Below are positions 1-9,759 of a DNA stretch of 64,000 nucleotides, piece after piece. Both the position numbers and the translations under genes were made by a program. Source of the stretch: Saccharomycopsis malanga. Taxonomy: Eukaryota; Ascomycota; Saccharomycetes; Ascoideales; Saccharomycopsidaceae. The notes beneath the pieces are model-generated. The model saw only the letters and a list, made by a program, of their open reading frames with translations. It searched no databases and had not been told where the DNA came from. The stretch is from positions 496,001-560,000 of the forward strand of contig CP025323.1 of assembly GCA_004014935.1 (NCBI GenBank), written 5' to 3'. Numbering within the stretch: the stretch's first letter is position 1; each line of letters starts with the position of its first letter.

Positions 1-2923
1 GCTGAGGTACAGTGTCTGATTCTTGCATTGAATTGTCATCATTATTAACGTTATTGTCAGCTAAATTTTCTTCATCAGCTTCTCTAGTCTCTTGCTTGTT
101 CTTTATAGTTTCAGTGGTTTCTGTAATTTCTTCAACGGTATTTGAACTATAATTAGTCTCTTCCATGAAACTTTCTTCTGGCACCTCAACGTCAGGCTCA
201 GCGGAAATCTTCTCAATAGCTGTCAGTTGAATTATAGTTTCCTCATTGATTCTTCTATCATGTGTTCTGTCGTTAAGGGGTTCTTCATATATAGTCACTT
301 CGGTAAAGACTTCTTCAAAGACATTGGTAACTGTATTGGTTTCCCCTTTCTCTAACAGTGGAGTTTCTGGTTCTTGTATGTCACCTTCAAGCAAATCACT
401 TTTGTTAGTGATTCCGTCATGTGCTAATTCCTCAATCTGATTGAAAGTCTCTGAAGATTGAATTTTGATACTTTCGATAATCGGCTCTTCAACAAATCCT
501 TCTGGCTCCACGCTTTCAGACGGTATTCTAGGTTCTTCTACTTCAGGAGTTATACTAGCGGTTTTATCAGACTCCTTATCAGAAGAACGTTGTGGATCAT
601 TAACAAGCTCATAAAAATCAACTTGTTTTTTGCCATCGTCTACTTGATTTTCAGAACTCATATCATAAACAGCAGTATGATATTGTGTTACATTAAAACT
701 GTTGGTGGAATTGAAATCTGTCTCATCTTTGTTATTTGTTTGATCATTTTCGCCTTCTAGATTATCATTTGTATTCATGTCAGCATTCAATGAATTGTCG
801 TTATATATTTTTAATCCTGACTGTTCCTCATCATTCATTTGTATATCTGATTGTTGTTGATTATCAATTTTTGATTGTTGTTGGCTATCAATCAAAATGT
901 TGGAATCTTGAGCAGTATAACCCAAACCAATTTTGTCTTGACTTGTTCCATTAACATCTTCTTGATTCTTTATATTGGCGTCCTCCTGCTGAATTCCTGT
1001 ATCATTATTGATAGTGTCAATCTTCTCAAAAGCATCTTCATCAGAATTTACATCTTCGAGCACAACATGTTTTACAGTATGTGGTATAGTAGTATATTCC
1101 ACAGTGCTATGCGCTTGATCTTTGGCTACCTCTTTATCTGTTTCCTGGGGGCTCTCTTCCTCATGTTCAGGCAATACATTGCCAGATTCAAAAGTATGAT
1201 CTGGTGATATACTATAGGCACTTTTTTCAGCAGCTTCTGAAACTTCGGTAGAAAATCTAAATGGATCAATGCCACCAAAAGCACTTGGAGGAGGAGAAGC
1301 TTCTTTTCCGTTCTCACTTTCTTCATATGCCAGAACGGGCTGGCTTATATTCTTGTCAGTATTATCATCGGTATTGTCAATATTGAAAACATCATCAGCT
1401 TTGGCAGTATCATTCTCGTCATCATCATAATCATCATCATCATTACCAGCGGCAAATATGTGATTTTCATGATTATCATTCTCTACACTATCATAGACAT
1501 GTGCTGTATCAATTCTTTCTTCGTGATGTGTAGGATCAACTTCCTCTATGATATCTTCTGTGGAGTTTACCCAATTACCTGAAAGGTCACCTTGATGAGG
1601 TTCTTGGAAACCATTATTTTGAGCAGCAAGGATTGCTTGGGCTAACAATTCATTATTATACTTTGTGTTAAGAAAGTCTTGTTCGTTGTCTTCTTGTGGA
1701 CTGGAAATGTTACTTTGTTTCTGGTTTTCATAAGCATCAGCATCCAAAGTTACAATATCTTGATCTTGACTTTCGTGCTCTGTTTTGGTATCATGTTCAA
1801 TTCCTGTGAATTCCTGCTCCTCTTCCACAAACTCTTCATCGCTATAATTATTGCTTGCGGAAACGTCAACCTGTTCACCGGGTTGTTCTTTGCTTTGAAG
1901 CATATCTTGAGCAATTCTATACACATCCTGGTTCAATGAGGAAAGATCCTGAGCGGTGTAAAAGTCTTGGAAACAGGTTGTGTCATTTTGTGAGTCATTA
2001 TTAGAAATAATGTCATTAGCAGATGCTTCTGGTTTTTTACCGGTTTTCTCACTCCATTCATCAGAAAAATGTTGTTCATCATAAAAGTCAGAACGTTCAT
2101 CATGAGAAGACACGTCTTCTTCATCCATGATTTCAGCTTCGTCGTTTTGTTCACTATCCCTTGAATGGTCACGTTGATCATATTTTCTATAATAATTACT
2201 CTGATCATAGTTTTCTTCATCATATTTTTCATAATCTTCTCCTTCTTCAAGATCTTCTTCCTCATAGAAGCTGTGATTTTCATCATCATCTTCGGCATTT
2301 TGTTCAAGCTCTCCATACGCCTGCTCGTTACTGTAATCGTCTACGCCTTGCTGCAAATCATATTCATACGCTTGTTGATGGTCCACACCTTCCGCATCAG
2401 ATGAAAGTTCTATTACTTCGCTGTCAGCTCTTACGGGACTATTTTCTTCTGGCTTTATAACTTCGTTATAATCTGGCCCTTCGCTGTGTATCTCTACTTC
2501 ATCGTCACTATACTCGCTATATTTGTCTGGTTTATGGTCATAGTCTTCTTGCTGCTCATCACCATATATATCTTCATTGTCACTATTGGCACTATTGGCG
2601 CTCGATTCATAACTAGATTCATCTGATTCGCTGATATTCAGTTCCTTTAAGTCTGGCCTGCTAGTAGTCTGCAGTTCGTCTTCTGCAGAACTTGAATTTT
2701 GAAATTCAGAACTTTGAAGAAAAGCACCCAATTTTTCAAAACTCTGAAACTTTAGCAATTGCTCATCAGAGGTTTGTTTCAATTCTATTTGCTTTCTCTC
2801 TTTCTCTATCAATTGTTCAAAATTAGCCTCTTCAATCTTTTGCTCTTCCAACACATCAATAGCTTTCGCTTTTAGACGGTTCATCCACTCAAGAATGCTT
2901 TCAGCCTTCGCTGGATCTGCCAT
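1..2923 (-). CDS. Large acidic protein, C-terminus beyond left edge
   Basis: An uninterrupted reading frame runs leftward from the ATG at 2923-2921 to the edge, giving 974 codons with no stop, so this is the N-terminal part of a longer protein. It begins MADPAKAESILEWMNRLKAK. The first 75 or so residues look helical, probably coiled coil (rich in Glu, Lys, Gln, Leu). The rest is very acidic and rich in Asp, Glu, Ser, Asn and Gln, with almost no predicted fold. A short VIELSSDAE stretch resembles a SUMO-interacting motif (hydrophobic core followed by acidic and Ser residues). I do not recognise the family. Such composition is common in nuclear scaffold or nuclear-periphery proteins, but that is only inference. 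No signal peptide or membrane segment is visible. Confidence 0.8.
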   Translation of the reverse strand, partial: MADPAKAESILEWMNRLKAKAIDVLEEQKIEEANFEQLIEKERKQIELKQTSDEQLLKFQSFEKLGAFLQSSEFQNSSSAEDELQTTSRPDLKELNISESDESSYESSANSANSDNEDIYGDEQQEDYDHKPDKYSEYSDDEVEIHSEGPDYNEVIKPEENSPVRADSEVIELSSDAEGVDHQQAYEYDLQQGVDDYSNEQAYGELEQNAEDDDENHSFYEEEDLEEGEDYEKYDEENYDQSNYYRKYDQRDHSRDSEQNDEAEIMDEEDVSSHDERSDFYDEQHFSDEWSEKTGKKPEASANDIISNNDSQNDTTCFQDFYTAQDLSSLNQDVYRIAQDMLQSKEQPGEQVDVSASNNYSDEEFVEEEQEFTGIEHDTKTEHESQDQDIVTLDADAYENQKQSNISSPQEDNEQDFLNTKYNNELLAQAILAAQNNGFQEPHQGDLSGNWVNSTEDIIEEVDPTHHEERIDTAHVYDSVENDNHENHIFAAGNDDDDYDDDENDTAKADDVFNIDNTDDNTDKNISQPVLAYEESENGKEASPPPSAFGGIDPFRFSTEVSEAAEKSAYSISPDHTFESGNVLPEHEEESPQETDKEVAKDQAHSTVEYTTIPHTVKHVVLEDVNSDEDAFEKIDTINNDTGIQQEDANIKNQEDVNGTSQDKIGLGYTAQDSNILIDSQQQSKIDNQQQSDIQMNDEEQSGLKIYNDNSLNADMNTNDNLEGENDQTNNKDETDFNSTNSFNVTQYHTAVYDMSSENQVDDGKKQVDFYELVNDPQRSSDKESDKTASITPEVEEPRIPSESVEPEGFVEEPIIESIKIQSSETFNQIEELAHDGITNKSDLLEGDIQEPETPLLEKGETNTVTNVFEEVFTEVTIYEEPLNDRTHDRRINEETIIQLTAIEKISAEPDVEVPEESFMEETNYSSNTVEEITETTETIKNKQETREADEENLADNNVNNDDNSMQESDTVPQ

Positions 2924-3266
2924 TTTGTTTCAATTACTTCCTGAAATTGTACCTAAACACCCCATTTACAATGCTCTCATATTATTGTTTATTATTTTGC
3001 TCTTCAGTCCGCTCATTATGCATATAATGAAAAATCAATCAATTGGTTGCGCGCCCTGGTGAAATAACCAGTGATATTACTAGTTATAGAATGGTCAAAT
3101 TATATGGTCAAAAAGATGTATATTTAGCATTATTTTCTGATAGTGTCGTTATAGTGTTGAATACACTGGTCCCGTATACCTTGGAGACTAGGTTGAAGCA
3201 GTTAATTATAAAGCTAACATCAAGGTATAAGTAGTGTAAGGCTATGCTGGTTGTATGGCTATACAG

Positions 3267-3335
3267 CCAAGTACTGGGCTTGAATTGTAAGACTACTACT
3301 ATTTTTATTATACCTATTGTTAGCAGTATTCAAGT
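3267..3335 (+). mobile_element. 5'-truncated SINE copy A (3' module only)
   Basis: Contains AGTACTGGGCTTGAA followed by a TTA/CTA-rich tail, the 3' module seen in the other copies. A 9-bp direct repeat, GCTATACAG, lies on each side (3258-3266 and 3336-3344), which fits a target-site duplication around a heavily 5'-truncated insertion. The repeat is short, so this copy is less certain than the others. Confidence 0.5.
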
Positions 3336-3424
3336 GCTATACAGTATCACAGCAGAGTATTGGAGGATAGTATGGGTTTGCAGAGAGTGGCTGACCAAAT
3401 TTAATCTGGCTAATCGCTGTTACT

Positions 3425-3732
3425 AATAATAATATCTTGTATTTTGAGCCCAGCAAATATCAGCTTTGTAAATACGCGCTATGTCAAAGGGGAGTTGCTA
3501 AAACCTAGTGGGAAAAACCTAATCATATATGGGTTTGAAAGTAAGCAATAGACTTCAGTCTAGGTCGTATTTCAGACAGTTGCACTTGCCTGTGAAGTAA
3601 GGTTCAGCATCGTCAAAAGCAACGAGTAAAAAGTGTTCGTACTAAGATTCAAATCCTCTTGCCTGTTATGCCTTTTTTCTTTTCGCTGGAAGATTAATCC
3701 ACTGGGCCGTATGGCCGTATGGCCCAGTGGAT
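3425..3732 (-). mobile_element. Full-length tRNA-derived SINE copy B
   Basis: About 308 bp read on the minus strand. The head has a polymerase III A box (GGCCCAGTGG, complement of about 3699-3708) and a B box (GGATTTGAATC, complement of 3646-3656), about 45 nt apart. A central block holding AGGCAAGTGCAACTGTCTG is shared with copy C. The 3' module reads GATATTTGCTGGGCTC and ends in ATTATTATT directly against the flank. A 14-bp duplication TAATCGCTGTTACT lies at 3411-3424 and 3733-3746, as expected for target-primed insertion, and its perfect match suggests a young insertion. The 5' end carries an inverted copy of the head (see the inverted repeat). No protein is coded. Confidence 0.8.
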
Positions 3733-3737
3733 TAATC
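3692..3737. repeat. 17-bp perfect inverted repeat at SINE head
   Basis: Arms 3692-3708 and 3721-3737 (GATTAATCCACTGGGCC and its complement) flank a 12-nt spacer. The left arm is the normal SINE head containing the A box; the right arm is an inverted duplicate that overlaps the target duplication by TAATC. It looks like a snap-back event at the end of reverse transcription. Confidence 0.85.
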
Positions 3738-4107
3738 GCTGTTACTGTTAATAACTTTATATTGTTGGCTCAAACTGTTTTATGGCTACATTGACTATCA
3801 AATCTAATACAAAATACCCATTTCACAATTACTACTAGCAAACAAAAATGGCAAGTGCTCCCAAGAGTATTTACAATTCTTGGAATATCCATAGATATCG
3901 GTATACCAATATTCTATATAGTGCAGTCATGTTGAGAAGTTGCAGCTAGTACGGCCGGGCAATGCATGGTATGCATTAGCACTGTTTGGCTGGCCCCAAC
4001 CTGGTGGAGAAACTGGAAACGTTTCAATAAGACGAATCAATAAAACAGTCAGTATTGAATAAAAACACGTTTTGAAAAGTACGTATAATTAGTAAATAAA
4101 AGCTGAG

Positions 4108-7100
4108 ATGAGCGACTCAGGGGGAGAGAAGCCATTTGCTTCGAGCAACTTGAAGAAAATCAAGATATCGTTTTATGATCCGTTCAGTGTATTTCCAAAG
4201 CTTCAAAAGGATCTTGAATCAAAGTTACCATTGACTAATTTGCATTGGAAAGCGTCTGACAAGTCGCCGCTAAGATCTATACCATGTTTAGATGTTGAGC
4301 TTTGTGAAGAGATCCCCAAAACCACGAAAGGTACGTCTTTGGTGAAGACAATTGATGAACAGATGCTGAAGAGAGTGTCTTCGGGGGAGTCTATGCTTAA
4401 ACGAGCATCGACAGTTGTTCTGGAAGGGTCCCAAGATGATGCAAAGGCTAGTACGGTGGATGGCGCAGTGTCTGATGAATATAATGAGGCAGCCCTTATG
4501 GATTTAGTGAGTTCTATAAATGATAGTTATTTGAAGGTGATGTTCTTTGAGGCGCAGAATATAGAGCATTATAAACAGAATGTAAGACCTTTTATCAAAG
4601 AATGGTTCAAACAATCTGTTGATAGCTCGAAGCTCCCCACAGACTGGTTACTTGTCTTTTACATATCGCAAGGAGGCAAGGATGATTACACCACAGCATT
4701 CAAATACGGTCTTTTGGACAAGATTAAGTTGGACTTCAACAATTACAAAAATGGCTCATTTTTGGATGACACTGCACCGGCCACGAGCAATAACGGTATC
4801 AATAGTACCAATGGGTTGAAAATTTTGAAAATCAAGCATGATTACGCCAACACTACGGAATACTCCCAGGCATGGAATTTGTTGCTTCTGAGCATCAAGA
4901 CAGGGGTCTTGAACACCTTCACAGAAAGAATAAACTTTTTTGAGTATAAATTGGCCAAATTCTTGGATACGTTTGCTTCTACTAACGAAGTCAAATTACA
5001 ATCCAAAAACGGTCCGGTAATCAGCAAAGTCGAAAACGGCCCGAATTTCAATACCCAAATGAACATTGGATTATATTTCCTCATGAATGAGAATTTAGGG
5101 ATATTGTATCATGACCTTAGTCTTTATGAAGACTCTTTGATTCAGTATGACAATTTGGAGAAAATCTTTGATTTCTACCTAAGGAAACATTCAGACAGTA
5201 ATCTTGATATCCAGTTTTTGAACCAGGTAGGCTTCGAAGCCAATTTGGAACACAATTTGTTCTATTTCAACATTTACAAATCCCTACAGGATAATGCCTT
5301 TAAAGAAGGTACAGAGCCTGGTCTTACTGTCAGTGCATATGAGCAAATTGCTCCTAAGATCTTTAAATCTTTGACCAACTTCAACAATGCCATATTCACT
5401 CAACTTCGCAAGAAAATTTTGAGTAACGAAATCTCGTACTTTGAACTCAAAAATTATTTTTTCTTGAAACAAGTGGCTCTCATCAATTCTATTATCTTCA
5501 ACAACTTCTCACAGCTATCTTCTACGCCGTCTGTAAACTCTGTCTACATTTATGATTTGTTGAAACGTTTGAAAAGTTTTGTGATAGAAATCAACTTTGA
5601 AATTCTCCATTTCAAAACCAAGGAAAATCATAGTTTCTTAAAATTGGTGGAGTATTGTTTCACCATGATTGATAACTATTTGCTATTTATCAATGAGTAT
5701 TTTTTCAAAGCACCGCAAAAAGTCCAAAATAATGATTCTGATTTGCCTCCTTTGGGAAATAAAGCATTCCTTGTTTATTCCAAAAGTAAAGAAATTAATG
5801 ATGCCATTGGTGAGTTGAGGCTCATTCAACGTTTCCTTTTGGTTCTATTGGGTAAAATTTACGGTTATCATCTTGATATCGTTTTTATAGACACGTTGGT
5901 TGATTCAAAGTTTACCCAATGCTCTAAAGCTATTTCAAAACAGGAATATCAGTTTGACCATCCTTTATTGACTCGGATTTTTTCGTCTTTTGACAACTTT
6001 GCCAAATACTTCAAATATCTCACCGAGTCTGCGATTAGCAACTTCAACATTTCAGATAAACCTAGAAACGTAGACATTTTGTCTATTGACATTGCGTTGC
6101 TCAATTACCAAGTCGAGAACTACAGTGAAAGTTTGATAGTTTTGCTTAACTGTCCTAATTTTTACAACGAACAGGGATGGGAATATATTGGGTTTTATTT
6201 GCTCAAGGTGTTTGTCAGTTGTTTGGAAAAGGTTCTAGACAAGGACGTAGCCCTTTTGGAAGAAATCAAAGACGATGAAGAAATGACTAAACAAAAGAAA
6301 ACTATTGATTCCCACAAAGTGCTATTATTTAAGTCCTATTTAGATTTATTGTCAACGTTGATTGATTCATCCAATCCAGCGGCTTCAAAAATGACAGAGG
6401 TTTCTTTGTATGAATCCAACTCCAATTTCGTCAACAACAACTTGGAGAATATTAACAAGTATTTGACTGACACTGAACAACTCAATAGCGTGGTCAAGCA
6501 AATGTTGAAGTTGAGGGAAGAAGTGCAAATAGAGTATGATTTGGGTAGAATATTCAAATATAAAATATATCCTCATGTTATCAGTGATGAAGATAACACA
6601 TACAGTATAGAGTTGGAGTTGGACAACTTGCTACTTTGCTCACATGATAAAAGTCAAGGTAGCCTGATTTTCGATTTTGACAAGATAGAGTTAGTGCTTC
6701 AAAACTTGGTTAATAAAGAGGAGCTTGTGACTTTCAATTTAGACAAATCCACCGAGGAGTCCAAAGACAAGTTTTTCTTCAAAAAAGGCAAAAACAAAAT
6801 ATTATTAAGTACAAGACATATAATAGCAGGAAGATTTGTTCCTAAAGAGTTAAAACTTTATTTTGGTGGTGTCTGTCTTTCTAAAACTTTCATAACAACC
6901 AAAGAAACTCCCGTGGAACCAGAAATTGAAGATTCAACCGCTTATAATGAAGAGACATATTATGAGATAAAAGACATATTTCTTATACATCCTTATATCA
7001 ACGGCTTGCATTTTGAGTTATGTAACCCATTGAAATTGAACTTGAATTATAAGCAGTTTTTGGTCAAAATAAACGTTGGAAACTTTGAGGTGGACAATGG

Positions 7101-8784
7101 GGTTTTGGAGTTTTCATGTGCTTCCAATGCTTTCCTGTTAATTGGAAATGATTTGAAAGCCATTCTGAAAAACAGAATTCCCAAATTCCCAGAAACCAAC
7201 GAGTTTGATTTCGATGACGATTCCTTATTTGATGAAAAATCAATCTCCGAAGTCGAAATCACCAGCGAAAGTAATAGTGATTCCCTTAAAGACGACCAAA
7301 GTATCATTTTTAAAATAGGCAAACTTTCTAAGAATTCCATTGTGGATGTCATTATTCCGTATACTATGAGCGATCAAAAGTACAATGGCTCTTCATCTGA
7401 AAATAAAAACTTGATAAATTTAAAAACTAAGATCACCTACTTTTCCAACAACAAAAAGTATTCCTTAATATCATATCAAGATCTCGATACCGCATTGTCT
7501 ATTGCCGTGTCAGTCCAAGACACATTTAAATCACACAATTTGTTTTCCAAGTTTTCCGTAGGCACTTCGAATCTCAATTCTCCTATAAGAATTCTTGCTA
7601 CTGACTTGTTGCCTAATCAAAATTACAACACCTCCACCGCTTTGCTGCCTCCTGCCTTGGTCGCATTTGGAGAGCAGCCGGCTTCCTACTTTTACAAAAT
7701 TGAACCTGTCGACAAAACCTACATCACCAAGTCAAATGATTCTTTGAAACTTATTGTGCACTACCGGAACTTGAGTGAGGAAATCTTCGAAAGTGTGTGG
7801 AAATATTTCAAAGAAACATATTTGTTGAACCGATCCAATGATACCCAGAAAAATCATATTCACAAGTACATTTTGGTGCTTAAAGATTATTTGTTCAAGC
7901 TTCTTAGGTTTGATTTGAACGAATATGCTGTCTTCAACAAAATTAAAATAAAGCATTTCAATATCTTTGAGTTTTCAGAGCTCTTTTTACATTTCTTTCC
8001 TGAAGATAGATCAAAGTATCTTGATATATTTAAGAAGTTTATTGATTCCTTGAAGAAAGGAGTGTTAGACTTGTCTATTGAAAACTTCAAATACATCAAC
8101 TCCATCGACAGGTATGGTAATGATGATGTCAAAGCCAAGGAAGACGAGATCAATGCTTATTTTTCTAATATTAGCCGCGAACTTTTCATAAACGTGCCTA
8201 TACCTTTAGTTCAGGTGGTCCATAACGTATCTCTTGATTTCGAGCATAAAAGTCAATATGTGGTAGGAGAACCTATTACTGCAAAATTCAAAATACAGTC
8301 TTTAGTAAACTGGAGAGGAGAAGAGCCTTCGTCTGAGCCTGCTTCTTTGTCAGCTGCAGCTGCAGCTGCAGCTGCTTCCACTGCTTCCACTGAAAATTCT
8401 CCGTCAAATGTTAAAAAGGGCCTGGTCTCTGCTCCAAAAAAGAAGAGAGTGCTTTTTAAGGATCCAAATGAAGACTCGCTAACAGAGAGTTTCCAGTTGG
8501 ATTTTGTTGGACCGCAGGAGAATTGGCTCATCAGTGGTAGAAAGAAATTTCAGTTTTCAATCAATAAGGAAGGAAATGAAAAAGGGTCCACTGCTATAGA
8601 GCAGCCAGAGAGCGAACTCTATTTGGTCCCTTTGAAGATTGGAAAACTTATTTTGCCAAAAGTTGAAATCAAAACGATTAACAACCATTTGAATGATGAA
8701 TTCACCATGGAAGTAGATTATAAAAACAGTTCCCAAACCGTGCTTGTGGTGCCTAATTTGGACAGAGTTACTTTTGCTTTTTAA
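4108..8784 (+). CDS. TRS130: TRAPP II subunit Trs130 (TRAPPC10 family)
   Basis: Large subunit of the TRAPP II complex, which activates Rab GTPases (Ypt31/32) at the late Golgi. The 1558-residue product carries the family's N-terminal signature: an FYDPF motif near residue 22, then LPLTNLHWK near 40-48, and the YLKVMFFE...YK..VRPFIKEW and WLLVFYISQ blocks around residues 145-190. The C-terminal half is beta-rich (residues about 830-1100 and 1370-1558), as in TRAPPC10. Saccharomyces Trs130 is about 1100 residues, so this is long; part of the excess is low-complexity, including a poly-Ala run near residues 1414-1422 coded by a GCAGCT hexamer repeat at about 8350-8380. The start is the first ATG in frame. 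Trs120 was considered, but the N-terminal motifs fit Trs130. Confidence 0.85.
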   Translation: MSDSGGEKPFASSNLKKIKISFYDPFSVFPKLQKDLESKLPLTNLHWKASDKSPLRSIPCLDVELCEEIPKTTKGTSLVKTIDEQMLKRVSSGESMLKRASTVVLEGSQDDAKASTVDGAVSDEYNEAALMDLVSSINDSYLKVMFFEAQNIEHYKQNVRPFIKEWFKQSVDSSKLPTDWLLVFYISQGGKDDYTTAFKYGLLDKIKLDFNNYKNGSFLDDTAPATSNNGINSTNGLKILKIKHDYANTTEYSQAWNLLLLSIKTGVLNTFTERINFFEYKLAKFLDTFASTNEVKLQSKNGPVISKVENGPNFNTQMNIGLYFLMNENLGILYHDLSLYEDSLIQYDNLEKIFDFYLRKHSDSNLDIQFLNQVGFEANLEHNLFYFNIYKSLQDNAFKEGTEPGLTVSAYEQIAPKIFKSLTNFNNAIFTQLRKKILSNEISYFELKNYFFLKQVALINSIIFNNFSQLSSTPSVNSVYIYDLLKRLKSFVIEINFEILHFKTKENHSFLKLVEYCFTMIDNYLLFINEYFFKAPQKVQNNDSDLPPLGNKAFLVYSKSKEINDAIGELRLIQRFLLVLLGKIYGYHLDIVFIDTLVDSKFTQCSKAISKQEYQFDHPLLTRIFSSFDNFAKYFKYLTESAISNFNISDKPRNVDILSIDIALLNYQVENYSESLIVLLNCPNFYNEQGWEYIGFYLLKVFVSCLEKVLDKDVALLEEIKDDEEMTKQKKTIDSHKVLLFKSYLDLLSTLIDSSNPAASKMTEVSLYESNSNFVNNNLENINKYLTDTEQLNSVVKQMLKLREEVQIEYDLGRIFKYKIYPHVISDEDNTYSIELELDNLLLCSHDKSQGSLIFDFDKIELVLQNLVNKEELVTFNLDKSTEESKDKFFFKKGKNKILLSTRHIIAGRFVPKELKLYFGGVCLSKTFITTKETPVEPEIEDSTAYNEETYYEIKDIFLIHPYINGLHFELCNPLKLNLNYKQFLVKINVGNFEVDNGVLEFSCASNAFLLIGNDLKAILKNRIPKFPETNEFDFDDDSLFDEKSISEVEITSESNSDSLKDDQSIIFKIGKLSKNSIVDVIIPYTMSDQKYNGSSSENKNLINLKTKITYFSNNKKYSLISYQDLDTALSIAVSVQDTFKSHNLFSKFSVGTSNLNSPIRILATDLLPNQNYNTSTALLPPALVAFGEQPASYFYKIEPVDKTYITKSNDSLKLIVHYRNLSEEIFESVWKYFKETYLLNRSNDTQKNHIHKYILVLKDYLFKLLRFDLNEYAVFNKIKIKHFNIFEFSELFLHFFPEDRSKYLDIFKKFIDSLKKGVLDLSIENFKYINSIDRYGNDDVKAKEDEINAYFSNISRELFINVPIPLVQVVHNVSLDFEHKSQYVVGEPITAKFKIQSLVNWRGEEPSSEPASLSAAAAAAAASTASTENSPSNVKKGLVSAPKKKRVLFKDPNEDSLTESFQLDFVGPQENWLISGRKKFQFSINKEGNEKGSTAIEQPESELYLVPLKIGKLILPKVEIKTINNHLNDEFTMEVDYKNSSQTVLVVPNLDRVTFAF

Positions 8785-9361
8785 TTGGGCCCTTGCTCGT
8801 ACATTCAATATAATGTTTCTTCATCTTAAGCTCGTATTGTAGCCCTCTAGGGGATCTTCAAGAAGTCTGGCAAAAAAGCCATAATCCTCTCTAAGATTCT
8901 AACCAAAAAAAAGTTATACTATTTTTAAGAGTCTAGCTTACAAGTTATAGTTGGGTTTGGAGGTATTTCAAGGCTATTCAAACCCTGATATAAAATGTAA
9001 TTCTGAATTATACATAATTCAATCGTCTCTCTCAAATACTGCTATGAAGCCGCCTACAATTCAAAAACACATATTTCAGTGTTTCCTTATCATGGATACG
9101 TTGTCTTATCAAACACCAATAACTGTTGACACTTAAAACTGAAGTTATACCCATTCCTATGGTATATGCATGAAAATATGCAAGATGTATATTACCCGGT
9201 ATGCAACTTACCAATGATTTTCGTGCCGAATCCAATCAATGAAGACGAAAATGAAGTGCTTTAATATTATGTATGGCAGTACAGTATAATTGATTTTGAC
9301 CAGATAGCGATAGTACGCTGACCAAGGCAGGAGATATATACAGCATCGAAACACCGGAAAA
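8785..9361. other. Intergenic, nothing recognised
   Basis: Terminator of TRS130 and promoter of the complex I gene. Short frames on both strands have no coding character. I see no RNA gene or repeat. Confidence 0.5.
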
Positions 9362-9759
9362 ATGTCTATAACTGAACTTCCACCTTTACGTACGTATTCA
9401 TCCTTAGATTGAAATCTGCACATGTGTTAAAAATTGTCAATATTGGCGCCCAAAGCATGAAATGATCCTGAAGAACTCAGCATGGTCTAAACAGTAGATG
9501 TGAGCGTGATTACTAACATGGTATATCAGTCTCTCATGAAGAGATGAAAAAGAACAAAATTCCATTGGCATACCGTGATAGATGCGCTGCTTTGCTTGTT
9601 CCATTGAATAAATGCCGTAAAGAGGGCAATTACATGCCATGGAACTGTGTGCAATTGCGTCATGACTATGAAGAATGTCAATATTTGGACTTCAAAAGAA
9701 GAGTTAAGGAGTTGGAAGAGTTGAAAGCTAAACTAAAGGCTGAAAAATCTGATGACTAA
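9362..9759 (+). CDS. NADH dehydrogenase (complex I) NDUFB7-type subunit, two exons
   Basis: Accessory subunit of mitochondrial complex I facing the intermembrane space. Exons 9362-9389 and 9530-9759 join to 85 residues starting MSITELPPLLSHEEMKKNKI. The twin CX9C (CHCH) motif is visible: C28/C38 and C49/C59, in the contexts IPLAYRDRC and YMPWNC that are typical of NDUFB7. A single-exon reading would start at 9544 and lose 14 residues. The intron begins GTACGT, has an exact TACTAAC branch point at 9511-9517 and ends in AG at 9529; removing its 140 nt keeps frame. The acceptor side is strong. The 28-nt first exon is inferred from phase, the splice donor and its ATG. Presence of the gene implies the species retains complex I. 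Confidence 0.82.
9390..9529 (+). other. Spliceosomal intron in complex I gene
   Basis: Donor GTACGT, branch point TACTAAC at 9511-9517, acceptor TATATCAG ending at 9529, 12 nt after the branch point. Phase 1. The donor is less certain than the acceptor: a GTATTC at 9394 is the nearest alternative but gives the wrong phase. Confidence 0.75.

Larger units (their letters stand above)
2924..4107. other. Intergenic region with two SINE-like insertions
   Basis: Shared upstream region of the divergent acidic-protein gene and TRS130. It holds retroposon copies at 3267-3335 and 3425-3732 (listed separately). Outside them I see no gene, RNA gene or clear promoter motif; the short frames at 3043-3234 and 3244-3426 have no coding character and partly run through the insertions. 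Confidence 0.7.

Noticed and set aside
4108-8784. Identification as Trs120
   Set aside because: The N-terminal DPF and LHWK motifs and the following blocks fit Trs130/TRAPPC10 instead.
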